Origin: an uncultured Ruminococcus sp.
GTDB lineage: Bacteria; Bacillota; Clostridia; Oscillospirales; Acutalibacteraceae
Length of the DNA: 64,000 bases
Direction: 5' to 3'
Assembly (NCBI GenBank): GCA_934476515.1
Contig: CAKSNZ010000006.1
Location: forward strand, 1-64,000
Position numbers and translations under genes: made by a program. How positions within the stretch are numbered: position 1 is the first letter of the stretch; each line of letters opens with the position of its first letter. The notes beneath the pieces are model-generated. The model searched no databases and had not been told where the DNA came from. It saw nothing but the letters and a program-made list of their open reading frames with translations. Shown piece by piece: positions 43,815 to 52,896 of the stretch.

Positions 43815-44819
43815 TTATAGGGCTGACTTGATTCTGTTTACTTTCTTTACAACTGAGTCAAATTCTTCAGGTGTAAGTGACTGTGCACCATCACATAGTG
43901 CATGAGGTGGATCGTTGTGTACTTCAATAATAAGACCGTCTGCACCACAAGCTACAGCAGCCATTGCCAATGGTTCAACAAGCCAGTTCATACCGGTAGC
44001 GTGACTAGGGTCAACAACAACAGGTAGGTGGCTTAAACTCTTAACAATAGGAATAGCTGAAAGGTCAAGAGTGTTTCTTGTATATTTTTCATATGTACGA
44101 ATACCTCTTTCGCAAAGGATAACCTTTTCATTACCCTCAGCCATAATGTATTCTGCACTCATTAGCCATTCTTCAATAGTTGCACAAAGTCCTCTCTTTA
44201 GTAAGATAGGTTTATCAAGTTTACCTAGTTTCTTTAGTAGAGTGAAGTTCTGCATATTTCTTGCACCAACCTGAATAATGTCAACATCCTTAAATAGGTC
44301 AATGTCAGATTCACTCATAATTTCTGTAACAATAGGAAGACCTGTTTCTTCCTTTGCTTTTAGTAGTAGTTCAAGGCCCTCAGCCTTTAGACCTTGGAAA
44401 GAATAAGGTGAAGTTCTTGGCTTAAAAGCACCACCACGAAGTACATTAGCACCTGAAGCTTTAACTGCTTTTGCAATTTCTGTCACCTGTTCTGCTGATT
44501 CTACAGAGCAAGGACCTGCCATTAGTGTTAAGCTACCGTCACCAATCTTTGTACCGTTAGATAGTGTAATAACAGTATCATCGGGATGAAATTTTCTGTT
44601 GGCTTTCTTATATGGTTCTTGAACTCTTCTTACAGAATAAACAACATCCTGAGCATTAATTGTGCCAATATCAATAGCAGTAGTGTCACCGATAAGACCT
44701 AAAACAGTTTCGTTAACACCTTGCCACTGATTTACTTCAACATTGTATTTCTTTTTTAGAGAAGTAGAAAAATCCTCAATAGTTTTCTTGTCTAATCCTC
44801 TTTTAAGAACTATAATCAT
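43815..44819 (-). CDS. aroF: 3-deoxy-7-phosphoheptulonate (DAHP) synthase, type I-beta
   Basis: 334 residues. It starts the shikimate pathway from PEP and erythrose 4-phosphate. Residues 1-70 are the ferredoxin-like regulatory domain of the Thermotoga-type enzymes (IIVLKRGLDKKTIEDF), which senses tyrosine or phenylalanine in that family. The TIM barrel follows: LMAGPCSVESAEQVTEIA, LRGGAFKPRTSPYSFQG, ILLKRGLCATIEEWL and VVDPSHATGMNWLV with metal Cys/His/Glu/Asp ligands. A promoter-like TATAAT (minus strand, 44876-44881) and a palindrome lie upstream, so aroF can start its own transcript. Confidence 0.96.
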   Translation of the reverse strand: MIIVLKRGLDKKTIEDFSTSLKKKYNVEVNQWQGVNETVLGLIGDTTAIDIGTINAQDVVYSVRRVQEPYKKANRKFHPDDTVITLSNGTKIGDGSLTLMAGPCSVESAEQVTEIAKAVKASGANVLRGGAFKPRTSPYSFQGLKAEGLELLLKAKEETGLPIVTEIMSESDIDLFKDVDIIQVGARNMQNFTLLKKLGKLDKPILLKRGLCATIEEWLMSAEYIMAEGNEKVILCERGIRTYEKYTRNTLDLSAIPIVKSLSHLPVVVDPSHATGMNWLVEPLAMAAVACGADGLIIEVHNDPPHALCDGAQSLTPEEFDSVVKKVNRIKSAL

Positions 44820-44881
44820 TTTTTATTTCCTCATTTTCTATCCTTATACTCGTTTATATCATACATATAAAATACATTATA

Positions 44882-44903
44882 ACACAAAATTTATGATTTG
44901 TGT
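44882..44903 (-). promoter_or_regulatory. Palindrome next to aroF -10 box
   Basis: ACACAAA-N8-TTTGTGT directly upstream (minus strand) of TATAAT at 44876-44881, within the promoter spacer. Candidate repressor site in the 137-bp aroK-aroF gap. Confidence 0.4.
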
Positions 44904-44956
44904 AGTAGTTATAATATTTTATCACTTTAAAGCGATAATATCAATAGAAAAAGCCT

Positions 44957-45457
44957 TTATTTTACTGCATTGAGTATGTCAGAAGCTACCTTTAAAGGAC
45001 TGTTGTCACCATTAATAACAACATCACTTGCACTTTTATATAGAGGCATTCTTTTTTCATAAAGCTCTTTCATTGCCTCATCTTTGTCAGGTCTCTGAAG
45101 TAGTGGACGAGTAGTATCGTTCTTTAGTCTTTCTTTTAGCACTTTAAGTGGTACATCAATCAGTACAATAGTACCGTTTTCTTTTAGCACATCAACATTT
45201 CTTTGGAATGTTAAAGCACCACCACCTGTAGAAATAATAATACCGGACTTCTTAGATAGTTCTTTACAAGCTTTGTACTCTAAATCTCTAAAGTAGCTTT
45301 CGCCATATTTTTCAAAGATTTTAGAGATTGTCATACCCTCGGTTTCTTCAATATATGCGTCAGTATCAATAAGGTTCATTCCTGACTTTTTCTTTAGGTT
45401 TTCACCTACAGTTGTTTTGCCACAACCCATAAAACCACATAGAATTATATTTTTCAT
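44957..45457 (-). CDS. aroK: Shikimate kinase
   Basis: 166 residues. P-loop GFMGCGKTTVGENL, the DTD-type LIDTDAYIEE, GESYFRDLE with substrate Arg, ISTGGGAL and the lid RLKNDTTRPLLQ are all present. It phosphorylates shikimate. Its start overlaps the aroE stop by 1 nt; GAGGAG lies about 14 nt upstream, a longer spacing than usual. Confidence 0.95.
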   Translation of the reverse strand: MKNIILCGFMGCGKTTVGENLKKKSGMNLIDTDAYIEETEGMTISKIFEKYGESYFRDLEYKACKELSKKSGIIISTGGGALTFQRNVDVLKENGTIVLIDVPLKVLKERLKNDTTRPLLQRPDKDEAMKELYEKRMPLYKSASDVVINGDNSPLKVASDILNAVK

Positions 45458-46296
45458 TACTTATTCTTTAACTCCTCAAGACAGTCTATACAAAGTTTGT
45501 TAATATCATCTTTATTAAAAGTAACATCATTCCACTTTTGCTGAGCCACTACTGCTTGCCATACTAACATAGCCATACCACCGATAGCCTTGTTGCCAAA
45601 AGCCTTAGCTTTCTGTACAAGCTGAGTTTCTAAAGGATTATAGATTGCATCAAATACTGCCTTAGAATTTTTGATAATTTCATCATTAACAGGACAGTTG
45701 TCAACTTTAGGGAACATACCGACAGGTGTTGCATTTACAAGAACATCAATTTCACCACTTAGTTCATCAAGTAGGCAAACCTTAACTTCTGTTTCCTTAA
45801 TTGACTCTAGTTCTTTCTTTAGGTCGTTAGCCATATTAACATCATCTTTACGAACTGCAAGTGTTAGGTCATTGTCAGCTAAAACTGCTTCATAAGCCAT
45901 TGTTCTTGCAACACCACCACAACCAAGGATTACAACTCTGCCACTAAAAGGAATATCAGCACTTTCAAGTGCTTTTAAGAAACCGTCAGGGTCAGTAGTA
46001 TATCCCTTGTGAGTACCGTTGTCGTTAAATACAGTGTTAACACTACCATATAATTTAGCCTTTGGGTCTAGTTCATCAATAAGTGGGATAATGCCCTGCT
46101 TATGAGGAATTGTAATGTTAAAACCGTTTAGGTACTGTAATTCTTCCTTAAACTTTTTTTCAAGTTCTTCCGGTGGAATATCATATACACTATATTCTGC
46201 ATCAATTCCGGAAAGAGAAAAAAGTCTTTTATGAATGAATGGTGACATAGTATGTCCGATTGGATGTCCGATTACTGCATATTTTTGTTTAGCCAT
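45457..46296 (-). CDS. aroE: Shikimate dehydrogenase
   Basis: 279 residues from ATG 46296 (AAGGAG 5 nt upstream; a longer in-frame start at 46350 has no site). It reduces 3-dehydroshikimate with NADPH. YAVIGHPIGHTMSPFIHKR binds substrate, TIPHKQGIIP has the catalytic Lys, YTTDPDGFLKAL the Asp and ILGCGGVARTMAYEAV the NADPH loop. First gene of the aro cluster, divergent from acpP. Confidence 0.96.
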   Translation of the reverse strand: MAKQKYAVIGHPIGHTMSPFIHKRLFSLSGIDAEYSVYDIPPEELEKKFKEELQYLNGFNITIPHKQGIIPLIDELDPKAKLYGSVNTVFNDNGTHKGYTTDPDGFLKALESADIPFSGRVVILGCGGVARTMAYEAVLADNDLTLAVRKDDVNMANDLKKELESIKETEVKVCLLDELSGEIDVLVNATPVGMFPKVDNCPVNDEIIKNSKAVFDAIYNPLETQLVQKAKAFGNKAIGGMAMLVWQAVVAQQKWNDVTFNKDDINKLCIDCLEELKNK

Positions 46297-46357
46297 AATT
46301 TCTCCTTGAATTTTCTTATTAAAAATGTAATAAATTATAAAAATTTTCAAATAAATA

Positions 46358-46386
46358 TTGACAAAGTTACAATTTGCTTATACTAT
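46358..46386 (+). promoter_or_regulatory. Promoter for acpP
   Basis: TTGACA, 17 bp, TACTAT; a better TATAAT lies 3 bp further on at 46384-46389 with 20-bp spacing. Confidence 0.5.
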
Positions 46387-46395
46387 AATTGTAAC
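46366..46395 (+). promoter_or_regulatory. Inverted repeat within acpP promoter
   Basis: GTTACAA-N16-TTGTAAC; one arm just after -35, the other over the -10 to +1 region. Not a FapR site. Candidate operator. Confidence 0.4.
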
Positions 46396-46482
46396 GGCTA
46401 TGGATATATTTTATCAAATATATGATAATTTGTCCATAAAAGCTGAGGATTATTTTGTTAATTTAATAGGAGGATAATTACT

Positions 46483-46710
46483 ATGGTACTAGAAAAAGTA
46501 AAAAGCATTCTAGCAGAACAGTTTGATGTTGAAGAGGATACAATTACAGAAGAAACTTCTCTACAGGACGATCTAGGTGCAGACTCTCTTGATGTTGTTG
46601 ACCTACTAATGTCAATCGAAGACGAATTCAGCATTGAAGTTCCAGACGAAGATGTTGAAAACATTAAGACAGTAGGCTCACTTGTAGCTTATATCGAACA
46701 GAACTCTTAA
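46483..46710 (+). CDS. acpP: Acyl carrier protein
   Basis: 75 residues, very acidic. DDLGADSLDVVDLLM carries the DSL serine (about 36) that receives 4'-phosphopantetheine. It carries growing acyl chains in fatty acid synthesis. A strong AGGAGG sits about 9 nt upstream. Monocistronic: own promoter and terminator; no fab genes are adjacent, so it is unlinked from the main fatty-acid operon. Confidence 0.98.
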   Translation: MVLEKVKSILAEQFDVEEDTITEETSLQDDLGADSLDVVDLLMSIEDEFSIEVPDEDVENIKTVGSLVAYIEQNS

Positions 46711-46727
46711 TTTTAATTGTTCACGAT

Positions 46728-46750
46728 AGGGTTGGCTTTTTGCCAACCCT
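46728..46750 (+). terminator. Terminator of acpP
   Basis: Arms AGGGTTGGC / GCCAACCCT followed by TGTTTT. Confidence 0.8.
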
Positions 46751-46794
46751 TGTTTTATTTTATGGTAAATTTACGGAAAAACCGTTATAAACAC

Positions 46795-46823
46795 TTGAAA
46801 AAACTACTCCTATTTTGTATAAT
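46795..46823 (+). promoter_or_regulatory. Promoter for proS-metA
   Basis: TTGAAA, 17 bp, TATAAT, 39 bp before proS. There is no room for a T-box. Confidence 0.7.
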
Positions 46824-46862
46824 AAAAATAATGCGTAATAGACTTGAAGGGAGTTTATATTA

Positions 46863-48302
46863 ATGGGTAAAAATAAAAAATTTGTTTCTGCCATTACAAG
46901 TCGTGATGAAGATTTCGCAAAATGGTATACAGACATTGTAAAAAAAGCAGAATTAACTGATTATAGTGGTATTAAGGGATGTATGATTATCCGTCCTTAT
47001 GGTTATGCTATTTGGGAGAACATTCAGGCTGACCTTGACAGAAGATTTAAAGAAACAGGTCACCAAAATGTTTATATGCCTATGTTTATTCCGGAAAGCC
47101 TACTACAGAAGGAAAAGGACCATGTTGAGGGCTTTGCTCCTGAATGTGCTTGGGTTACTGTTGGTGGACAGGAAAAGTTACAAGAAAGACTTTGTGTTCG
47201 TCCAACATCAGAAACACTTTTCTGTGAACATTATAGCAAGATTATTGAAACATACAGAGACCTACCAAAGCTATACAACCAGTGGTGTTCAGTTGTAAGA
47301 TGGGAAAAGACAACTCGTCCATTCCTAAGAACAAGTGAATTCCTATGGCAGGAAGGTCACACAATGCACGAAACTGAGGAAGAGGCAAGAGAAGAAACTC
47401 TAAGAATGCTACAGGTTTATACTGACTTCTATAAGGAAACACTTGCTATTCCTGCTGTTATCGGTAGAAAAACAGAAAAAGAAAAATTTGCCGGTGCTGA
47501 AGAAACCTACACTATTGAACCAATGATGCACAACGGTGTTGCACTTCAGGGTGGTACATCTCATTACTTTGGTGATGGCTTTGCAAAGCAGTTTGACATT
47601 ACTTTCCAGGGTAGAGACAATAAGCCTCATTATCCACATCAGACTTCTTGGGGTGTATCTACAAGAATGATTGGTGCTATTATTATGGTACATGGTGATG
47701 ATGAAGGTCTTGTACTTCCACCAAAGATTTCTCCAATTCAGGTAGCTATTATTCCTATTGCTCAGCATAAGGAAGGTGTGCTTGATAAGGCAAATGAACT
47801 TTATGACAGACTAAAGAAGCAGTTTAGAGTTAAGCTTGATGACAGTGACAACTCTCCTGGTTGGAAGTTCTCTGAATATGAAATGAAGGGTGTTCCTGTA
47901 AGAGTTGAACTTGGCCCTAAGGATATTGAGAACAATCAATGTGTTATTGTTCGTAGAGATAACAGAGAAAAGATTTTTGTTCCACTGGATCAGCTAGAGG
48001 ACAAGATTGCTGAAACTCTACAGGCAATTCACGACAGTATGTATGAAAAGGCTCTAAAGAATATGCAGGAAAAGACATTTACTGCTAAGACTTATGATGA
48101 GTTTATTGATATTGCTGAGAATCACCCTGGCTTTATTAAGGCTATGTGGTGTGGCGATACTGCTTGTGAAGAAAAGCTAAAGGAAGTTACACATGGCGTT
48201 AAGTCAAGATGTATTCCATTTAATGAAGAACATATTGCAGATACTTGTGTATGCTGTGGCAAACCTGCAAAGCATATGGTATTCTGGGGTAAGCAGTATT
48301 AA
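46863..48302 (+). CDS. proS: Prolyl-tRNA synthetase, archaeal/eukaryote-like type
   Basis: 479 residues. This is the short ProRS without the bacterial editing insertion. Class II motifs: motif 1 region [15 protein letters not shown], motif 2 VRPTSETLF with [20 protein letters not shown], motif 3 [17 protein letters not shown]. The C-terminus has the zinc domain with Cys pairs ([16 protein letters not shown]) and ends in Tyr, as typical of this type. It attaches proline to tRNA-Pro. Likely co-transcribed with metA, 44 bp downstream. Confidence 0.97.
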   Translation: MGKNKKFVSAITSRDEDFAKWYTDIVKKAELTDYSGIKGCMIIRPYGYAIWENIQADLDRRFKETGHQNVYMPMFIPESLLQKEKDHVEGFAPECAWVTVGGQEKLQERLCVRPTSETLFCEHYSKIIETYRDLPKLYNQWCSVVRWEKTTRPFLRTSEFLWQEGHTMHETEEEAREETLRMLQVYTDFYKETLAIPAVIGRKTEKEKFAGAEETYTIEPMMHNGVALQGGTSHYFGDGFAKQFDITFQGRDNKPHYPHQTSWGVSTRMIGAIIMVHGDDEGLVLPPKISPIQVAIIPIAQHKEGVLDKANELYDRLKKQFRVKLDDSDNSPGWKFSEYEMKGVPVRVELGPKDIENNQCVIVRRDNREKIFVPLDQLEDKIAETLQAIHDSMYEKALKNMQEKTFTAKTYDEFIDIAENHPGFIKAMWCGDTACEEKLKEVTHGVKSRCIPFNEEHIADTCVCCGKPAKHMVFWGKQY

Positions 48303-48346
48303 TAAATACTTTAATAATTAAAAATTTTTAGAAAAGGAGGGGTATT

Positions 48347-49267
48347 ATGCCAATTAAGGTAGCAAACAATTTACCAGCTATTAAGATACTTGAGGAAGAG
48401 AATATTTTTGTAATGCCGGAAGACAGAGCAATTACTCAGGATATTAGACCCCTCAAAATTGTTATTCTAAATATTATGCCAACCAAAATTGCAACAGAAA
48501 CCCAACTTATCAGATTATTAAGTAACACTTCTTTGCAAGTTGATGTTGACTTACTTCATATGAAAAGTCACTTGGCTAAGAATGTTAGCCAACATCACCT
48601 AGATACATTTTACAAAACTTTTGATGAAATTAAGGACACAAGGTATGACGGTATGATTATTACCGGTGCACCGGTAGAACATATGGAGTTTGAAGAAGTT
48701 GACTATTGGGAAGAGTTAACGGAAATTATGGATTGGGCAAAGAAAAATGTTTGGTCAACATTCCACATTTGTTGGGGTGCTCAAGCAGGACTTTACCATT
48801 ATTACGGTATTCATAAGAGAGAACTTGATGAAAAGTTAAGTGGTATCTTCCGTCACAGAATTTCTGCTAAGTACCATCCTTTACTTCGTGGACTTGATGA
48901 TGTGTTTATGATGCCTCATTCAAGATACACCGAGAGTATTCCGGAAGAAATTTATAGCAACCCTAACCTTGATGTACTTGCTACCAGTGAAAAAGCCGGT
49001 GTTGCTATTGTTGCTGACAAAACTTGCAGAAAGATTTTTGTTTTTGGTCATGCAGAATATGACAGAATGACTTTGGCTGATGAATATAAAAGAGATTTAG
49101 AAAAGGGTATTAACCCTAAAATTCCTTATAGTTATTTTCCAAAGGATAATGTTGATGGTATTCCTGATAAAAAGTGGAGAAGTACAGCTTTCTTGCTTTT
49201 TGCAAACTGGCTAAACTACTTTGTATATCAGCAAACACCATTTGACTTAAATGAACTTAATAAGTAA
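48347..49267 (+). CDS. metA: Homoserine O-acetyltransferase (MetA type)
   Basis: 306 residues. It activates homoserine for methionine synthesis. Catalytic Cys142 lies in [11 protein letters not shown], His about 235 and Glu 237 in [10 protein letters not shown]. Residue 111 is Glu ([10 protein letters not shown]): in this family Glu111 selects acetyl-CoA and Gly111 succinyl-CoA, so the acyl donor is predicted to be acetyl-CoA despite the common succinyltransferase naming. AAAGGAGGGG precedes the ATG. No SAM riboswitch is seen. Confidence 0.95.
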   Translation: MPIKVANNLPAIKILEEENIFVMPEDRAITQDIRPLKIVILNIMPTKIATETQLIRLLSNTSLQVDVDLLHMKSHLAKNVSQHHLDTFYKTFDEIKDTRYDGMIITGAPVEHMEFEEVDYWEELTEIMDWAKKNVWSTFHICWGAQAGLYHYYGIHKRELDEKLSGIFRHRISAKYHPLLRGLDDVFMMPHSRYTESIPEEIYSNPNLDVLATSEKAGVAIVADKTCRKIFVFGHAEYDRMTLADEYKRDLEKGINPKIPYSYFPKDNVDGIPDKKWRSTAFLLFANWLNYFVYQQTPFDLNELNK

Positions 49268-49274
49268 CGCAAAT

Positions 49275-49310
49275 AAAAACACCTATCAGTTAATTCTGAT
49301 AGGTGTTTTT
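49275..49310. terminator. Bidirectional terminator between metA and sigF
   Basis: Perfect 15-bp arms AAAAACACCTATCAG / CTGATAGGTGTTTTT. Confidence 0.9.
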
Positions 49311-49328
49311 GCTTTACCGGAGGGAAAT

Positions 49329-49961
49329 TTAGCAAAGCATTTTTGAGCGAATATTATGTAAAATTCTTTTTTCTTTTCTGCTGACTTGTACTTGAGTCAT
49401 ATTTAGGGTTTTGCCTGTTTCTTTCTGGGTCATATGCTTAAAGTATCTTAGTTCAATAAGTTTGTTATCTTCATCGCATAAGTCCTCTAAAGCCTTTTTT
49501 AGCGAGATTTTTTCGGTACATTCCTCCTCACAAGAGTTTACTGTAAGGTCAATTTCGGTGTTTTCTTCTGTGGTTAAAGATATAGGCAGTCTACCGGCAT
49601 TTAGTGCATCATTTACCTTTTCTTCTGTGGTGTCTAATTTTTCTGCAATTTCACTTATAGTAAGGTTGTTTTCTTTCTCGGTAAGGGTGTTTATTTTTAG
49701 GTAAAGTTCCTTTAGGCTACGGCTGACCTTTACTGTGCCACCTTCTCTGAAAAGCCTTTTAATTTCACCTAGAATCACCGGCACTGCATATGTACTTAAT
49801 TTATAGCCTAATGTGTCATCAAACTTATCAACTGCCTTTATAAGTCCAACACAACCTGCCATATATAGGTCCTCATATTCAATGCCTTTGCCCTTGAATC
49901 TTTTGCAACAAGAATGTACAAGTCCTAAATTTTCTTCTACAATTTTATTGCGACTTTTCAT
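49329..49961 (-). CDS. sigF: Forespore sigma factor SigF
   Basis: 210 residues. Region 2 LGLVHSCCKRFKGKGIEYED and YKLSTYAVPVILGEIKR, and region 4 LEDLCDEDNKLIELRYFKHM with QKETGKTLNMTQVQVSRKEK, match the SigF/SigB/SigG group. It directs the first forespore-specific transcription. Third gene of the spoIIA operon; its start lies 17 nt inside spoIIAB. Confidence 0.95.
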   Translation of the reverse strand: MKSRNKIVEENLGLVHSCCKRFKGKGIEYEDLYMAGCVGLIKAVDKFDDTLGYKLSTYAVPVILGEIKRLFREGGTVKVSRSLKELYLKINTLTEKENNLTISEIAEKLDTTEEKVNDALNAGRLPISLTTEENTEIDLTVNSCEEECTEKISLKKALEDLCDEDNKLIELRYFKHMTQKETGKTLNMTQVQVSRKEKRILHNIRSKMLC

Positions 49962-50391
49962 ATTTTGTCCTAATAATCTTCTTGTATAGGGTTACTGTTG
50001 TGCCTTGATTTTCCTTTGACTTTACCTTTACTTTGTCCATAAAACTTTCCATCACTGCAAAGCCAAGACCGGCTCTTTCTTCACCACCTGTTGTAAAAAG
50101 TGGTTCCATAGCTTTCTTAATGTCAGGAATTCCCTTGCCTTTGTCACGAATTTTGATGGTGATTAGGTTGTCCTCTGAGATTTCACCTTTTATGTAAATT
50201 ATTCCACTGCTGTCGCTGTAGCCATGTACAATACTGTTTGTAACAGCTTCAGATACAGCAGTTTTTATATCGGAAAGTTCATTGATTGTAGGGTCAAGTT
50301 GCAGTACAAATGCAGACACAACACTTCTTGCAAAACTTTCATTGATACTTTTTGAGGGGATTTTCAGTTCCATAGAATTTACAATATTCAT
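49945..50391 (-). CDS. spoIIAB: Anti-sigma F factor (serine kinase)
   Basis: 148 residues. GHKL ATPase fold: AVSEAVTNSIVHGY (N-box), IKIRDKGKGIPD (G1) and ERAGLGFAVMESFMD (G2). It binds and inhibits SigF and phosphorylates SpoIIAA. GGGGGT lies upstream; overlaps spoIIAA by 4 nt and sigF by 17 nt, suggesting coupled translation to hold stoichiometry. Confidence 0.95.
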   Translation of the reverse strand: MNIVNSMELKIPSKSINESFARSVVSAFVLQLDPTINELSDIKTAVSEAVTNSIVHGYSDSSGIIYIKGEISEDNLITIKIRDKGKGIPDIKKAMEPLFTTGGEERAGLGFAVMESFMDKVKVKSKENQGTTVTLYKKIIRTKYEKSQ

Positions 50392-50690
50392 TTTACTACC
50401 CCCAATGTTTGAATACCGGCAAGGTTTACCATTCTTTTTAGATTAAGTGGTAGGTTAACAACTTCTAGCTTGCCACCGATTAATGACATTTGACGAAATC
50501 TTCCCATTATTAAGCCTATGCCACTACTGTCCATAAACTTTACATTGGAAAAATCTAATGATAGCTTTTGTGGTCGTAGTGCCTCTGTTTGGGAGTCAAT
50601 CTCTTGCCTTAGCGATGTACTTGTGTGTTGGTCAATCTCACCGTTTAAAAATACTGTGAGAGATTTGTTTTCATATGTTGAGTTAATCAT
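50388..50690 (-). CDS. spoIIAA: Anti-sigma F factor antagonist
   Basis: 100 residues from ATG 50690 (AAGGA about 9 nt upstream; a longer in-frame start lacks one). STAS domain with the phosphorylatable Ser in VKFMDSSGIGLIMGR (about 57). Dephosphorylated form releases SigF from SpoIIAB. First gene of the operon. Only about 30 nt separate its start from the folC terminator. Confidence 0.94.
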   Translation of the reverse strand: MINSTYENKSLTVFLNGEIDQHTSTSLRQEIDSQTEALRPQKLSLDFSNVKFMDSSGIGLIMGRFRQMSLIGGKLEVVNLPLNLKRMVNLAGIQTLGVVK

Positions 50691-50725
50691 TTTCAACTTC
50701 CTTTTCTGAAATTTGAGCATAAAAA

Positions 50726-50757
50726 AGTTCATACTATTATAATAAATAGTATGAACT
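50726..50757 (-). terminator. Terminator of the trmN-rsmI-folC operon
   Basis: Perfect 13-bp arms AGTTCATACTATT / AATAGTATGAACT, followed on the minus strand by TTTTTTATG. Confidence 0.85.
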
Positions 50758-50788
50758 GAAAAATTTGTATTATTCTGTTGAATAGAAA

Positions 50789-52078
50789 TTATTTTTTAAA
50801 TTTATTCATTAAAATAGGTCTGATTTCACCGGCTAGGTAAAGTGAACCACAAATCATTACTGTACCATTAATTTCATCAGCCAGTGCAAGGGCTTTGTCA
50901 ATAGCTTCTTCCGGTGTATCACAAGGAATAGCATTGTTGAATTTTCCTTCACACATTTTTGCTAATTCAACATTACTGATTGTTCTTGGATTGTCAACAG
51001 TCAGTGTGAATACTGTGTCAAATTTACCGTCAATAAAGTTTAGTGAATGGGTAATGTCTTTATCCTTTAGCATACCCATAATTAATACTCTAGGTGCAGT
51101 TGTGTATTCATCAACGCTTTTTGCAAAAGCTTCCATACCGTTAGGATTGTGAGCACCATCAAGAATAACTGTAGGTTCTTTTGAGAGAACTTCAAACCTT
51201 GCCGGATTATTGGCCTTTGCAATACCATATTCAATATCGGTAGGGGTAATGCCAAAGTAATGTTCATCATTCAGTACTTCAATAGCAGTTAAAGCAGTTT
51301 TTAGGTTGCTGATTTGGTGTAGTCCTACAAGGTGTAGGGTAAACTCTTTTCCTTTATATTTAACAATTGTTCCATCTAATGTGGAAAGTTTTACTTTTAC
51401 TTTGCAGTCCTCGGCAAAGTGATACATATTGTGCTTTTCTACACAATCCTTTACAATTTGCTTTTCAATTTCCTTGTGAGTTTGTTCACCGATAACTGTG
51501 TTGGAGTCTTTCTTGATAATACCACATTTTTGGTAAGTGATTTTCTCAATTGTATCACCAAGTACAGCAGTATGGTCAAGGTCAATTGGTGTGATAACTG
51601 AACATAGTGGTGCAGGAATAGTGTTTGTACAATCAAGCAATCCTCCCATACCTGTTTCAAGTACAACAATGTCACACTTTTCAATGTAATAATAGTAAAA
51701 TGCAATAGCATTTACAAATTCAAATTCTGTAATGATTTCATCATTCTCAGCCATTTGTTCTACAAATGGATAAATGTATTCTACAATATCGGCTAACTTC
51801 TGCTTTGGTATCATTTCACCGTTAATCTGAATTCTTTCTCTAAAATCAGTGATGAAAGGTGAGATGAAAAGTCCTGTTTTGTACTTAGCCTCAGTAAGTA
51901 CAGAACTAATCATTTGGCAAACAGAACCTTTGCCGTTAGTACCGGCTACATGAACAAATTTGCATTTGTCCTGAGGGTTGCCAATAAGGTCAAGTAATTT
52001 TAAAATTCTGTCTAGTCCCGGTCTTGAACCAAAATGTAAAAGACCATGTATTTTTTCTAATGCTTCAGTATATGTCAT
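50789..52078 (-). CDS. folC: Bifunctional folylpolyglutamate / dihydrofolate synthase
   Basis: 429 residues. Adds glutamate to folates. Mur-ligase fold: P-loop VHVAGTNGKGSVCQM (about 42-56), RIQINGEMI, ETGMGGLLDCTN, TPIDLDHTAVLG and VILDGAHNPNGMEAF. The start overlaps the rsmI stop by 4 nt. A terminator follows. Confidence 0.95.
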   Translation of the reverse strand: MTYTEALEKIHGLLHFGSRPGLDRILKLLDLIGNPQDKCKFVHVAGTNGKGSVCQMISSVLTEAKYKTGLFISPFITDFRERIQINGEMIPKQKLADIVEYIYPFVEQMAENDEIITEFEFVNAIAFYYYYIEKCDIVVLETGMGGLLDCTNTIPAPLCSVITPIDLDHTAVLGDTIEKITYQKCGIIKKDSNTVIGEQTHKEIEKQIVKDCVEKHNMYHFAEDCKVKVKLSTLDGTIVKYKGKEFTLHLVGLHQISNLKTALTAIEVLNDEHYFGITPTDIEYGIAKANNPARFEVLSKEPTVILDGAHNPNGMEAFAKSVDEYTTAPRVLIMGMLKDKDITHSLNFIDGKFDTVFTLTVDNPRTISNVELAKMCEGKFNNAIPCDTPEEAIDKALALADEINGTVMICGSLYLAGEIRPILMNKFKK

Positions 52079-52896
52079 AGTAATTCCTTATAAATCTCAT
52101 TCTTCTTAAATCCGGTTAGTGATGCAATTTCTTTACTGGCAGTAGTAGCTTTTTCTCCATTTTCGATTAGCTTTTTAGCCATTTCTACTGCATCGCTAAG
52201 GGTGTATGTTTCTTCTTCTTCCTTATGTGGTTTGCCACCAAGTACAAGGACTATTTCTCCCTTTAGTCCTGTTTCTCCATAATCTTCATAGGCCTTGTCT
52301 GTTGTTGTGCGAATAACCTCCTCGTGAATTTTGGTTATTTCTCTAACAATGGATAGCTTTCTGTTTGGAAAGTAATTTGCAAAGTCCTTTAGTGTGTTGG
52401 AAAGTTTGTGGGGTGCTTCATAGAAAAGCATTGTTCTTTCTTCATTTATTAGACTCTCTAGGTGTTCCTTACGGCTTTTCTTATTTACACTTAAGAAACC
52501 CTCAAATGTAAATCTGCCTGTTGGCAGTCCGGAAATAGCCAATGCCGAGGCAAAGGCAGTTGGTCCGGGAATAACAATGGTAGGAATTCCTTTTTCTTCA
52601 CATTGCATAATGAGAAGTTCTCCCGGGTCACTGACACAAGGCATACCTGCATCTGTAACAATAGCACAAGTTTCACCATTAAGAATTCTATTTGTGATTA
52701 TTTCACCTCTTTGAAGTTTGTTATGTTCAAAGTAGCTAACCATTTCTTTCTTTATACCAAAATGGTTTAGTAGCTTTAGTGTTACTCTTGTGTCCTCAGC
52801 AGCAATGAAATCAACTTTTTCAAGTGTTTCTATTGCTCGTGGGGAAAAGTCATTTAGGTTACCTATTGGAGTACCTACTACATATAATACACTCAT
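52075..52896 (-). CDS. rsmI: 16S rRNA (cytidine(1402)-2'-O)-methyltransferase
   Basis: 273 residues. VVGTPIGNLNDFSPRAIETL, AAEDTRVTLKLLNHF, VTDAGMPCVSDPGE and FYEAPHKLSNTL are the tetrapyrrole-methylase-fold signatures of RsmI. It methylates C1402 in the decoding centre. Overlaps both neighbours by 4 nt, in an operon with the trmN-like gene and folC. Confidence 0.96.
   Translation of the reverse strand: MSVLYVVGTPIGNLNDFSPRAIETLEKVDFIAAEDTRVTLKLLNHFGIKKEMVSYFEHNKLQRGEIITNRILNGETCAIVTDAGMPCVSDPGELLIMQCEEKGIPTIVIPGPTAFASALAISGLPTGRFTFEGFLSVNKKSRKEHLESLINEERTMLFYEAPHKLSNTLKDFANYFPNRKLSIVREITKIHEEVIRTTTDKAYEDYGETGLKGEIVLVLGGKPHKEEEETYTLSDAVEMAKKLIENGEKATTASKEIASLTGFKKNEIYKELL

Noticed and set aside
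46358..46400. FapR operator at acpP
   Set aside because: No TTAGTACC-type palindrome; the inverted repeat present has a different sequence.
46751..46862. T-box before proS
   Set aside because: Too short and no GGNACC T-box core; promoter is only 39 bp before the gene.
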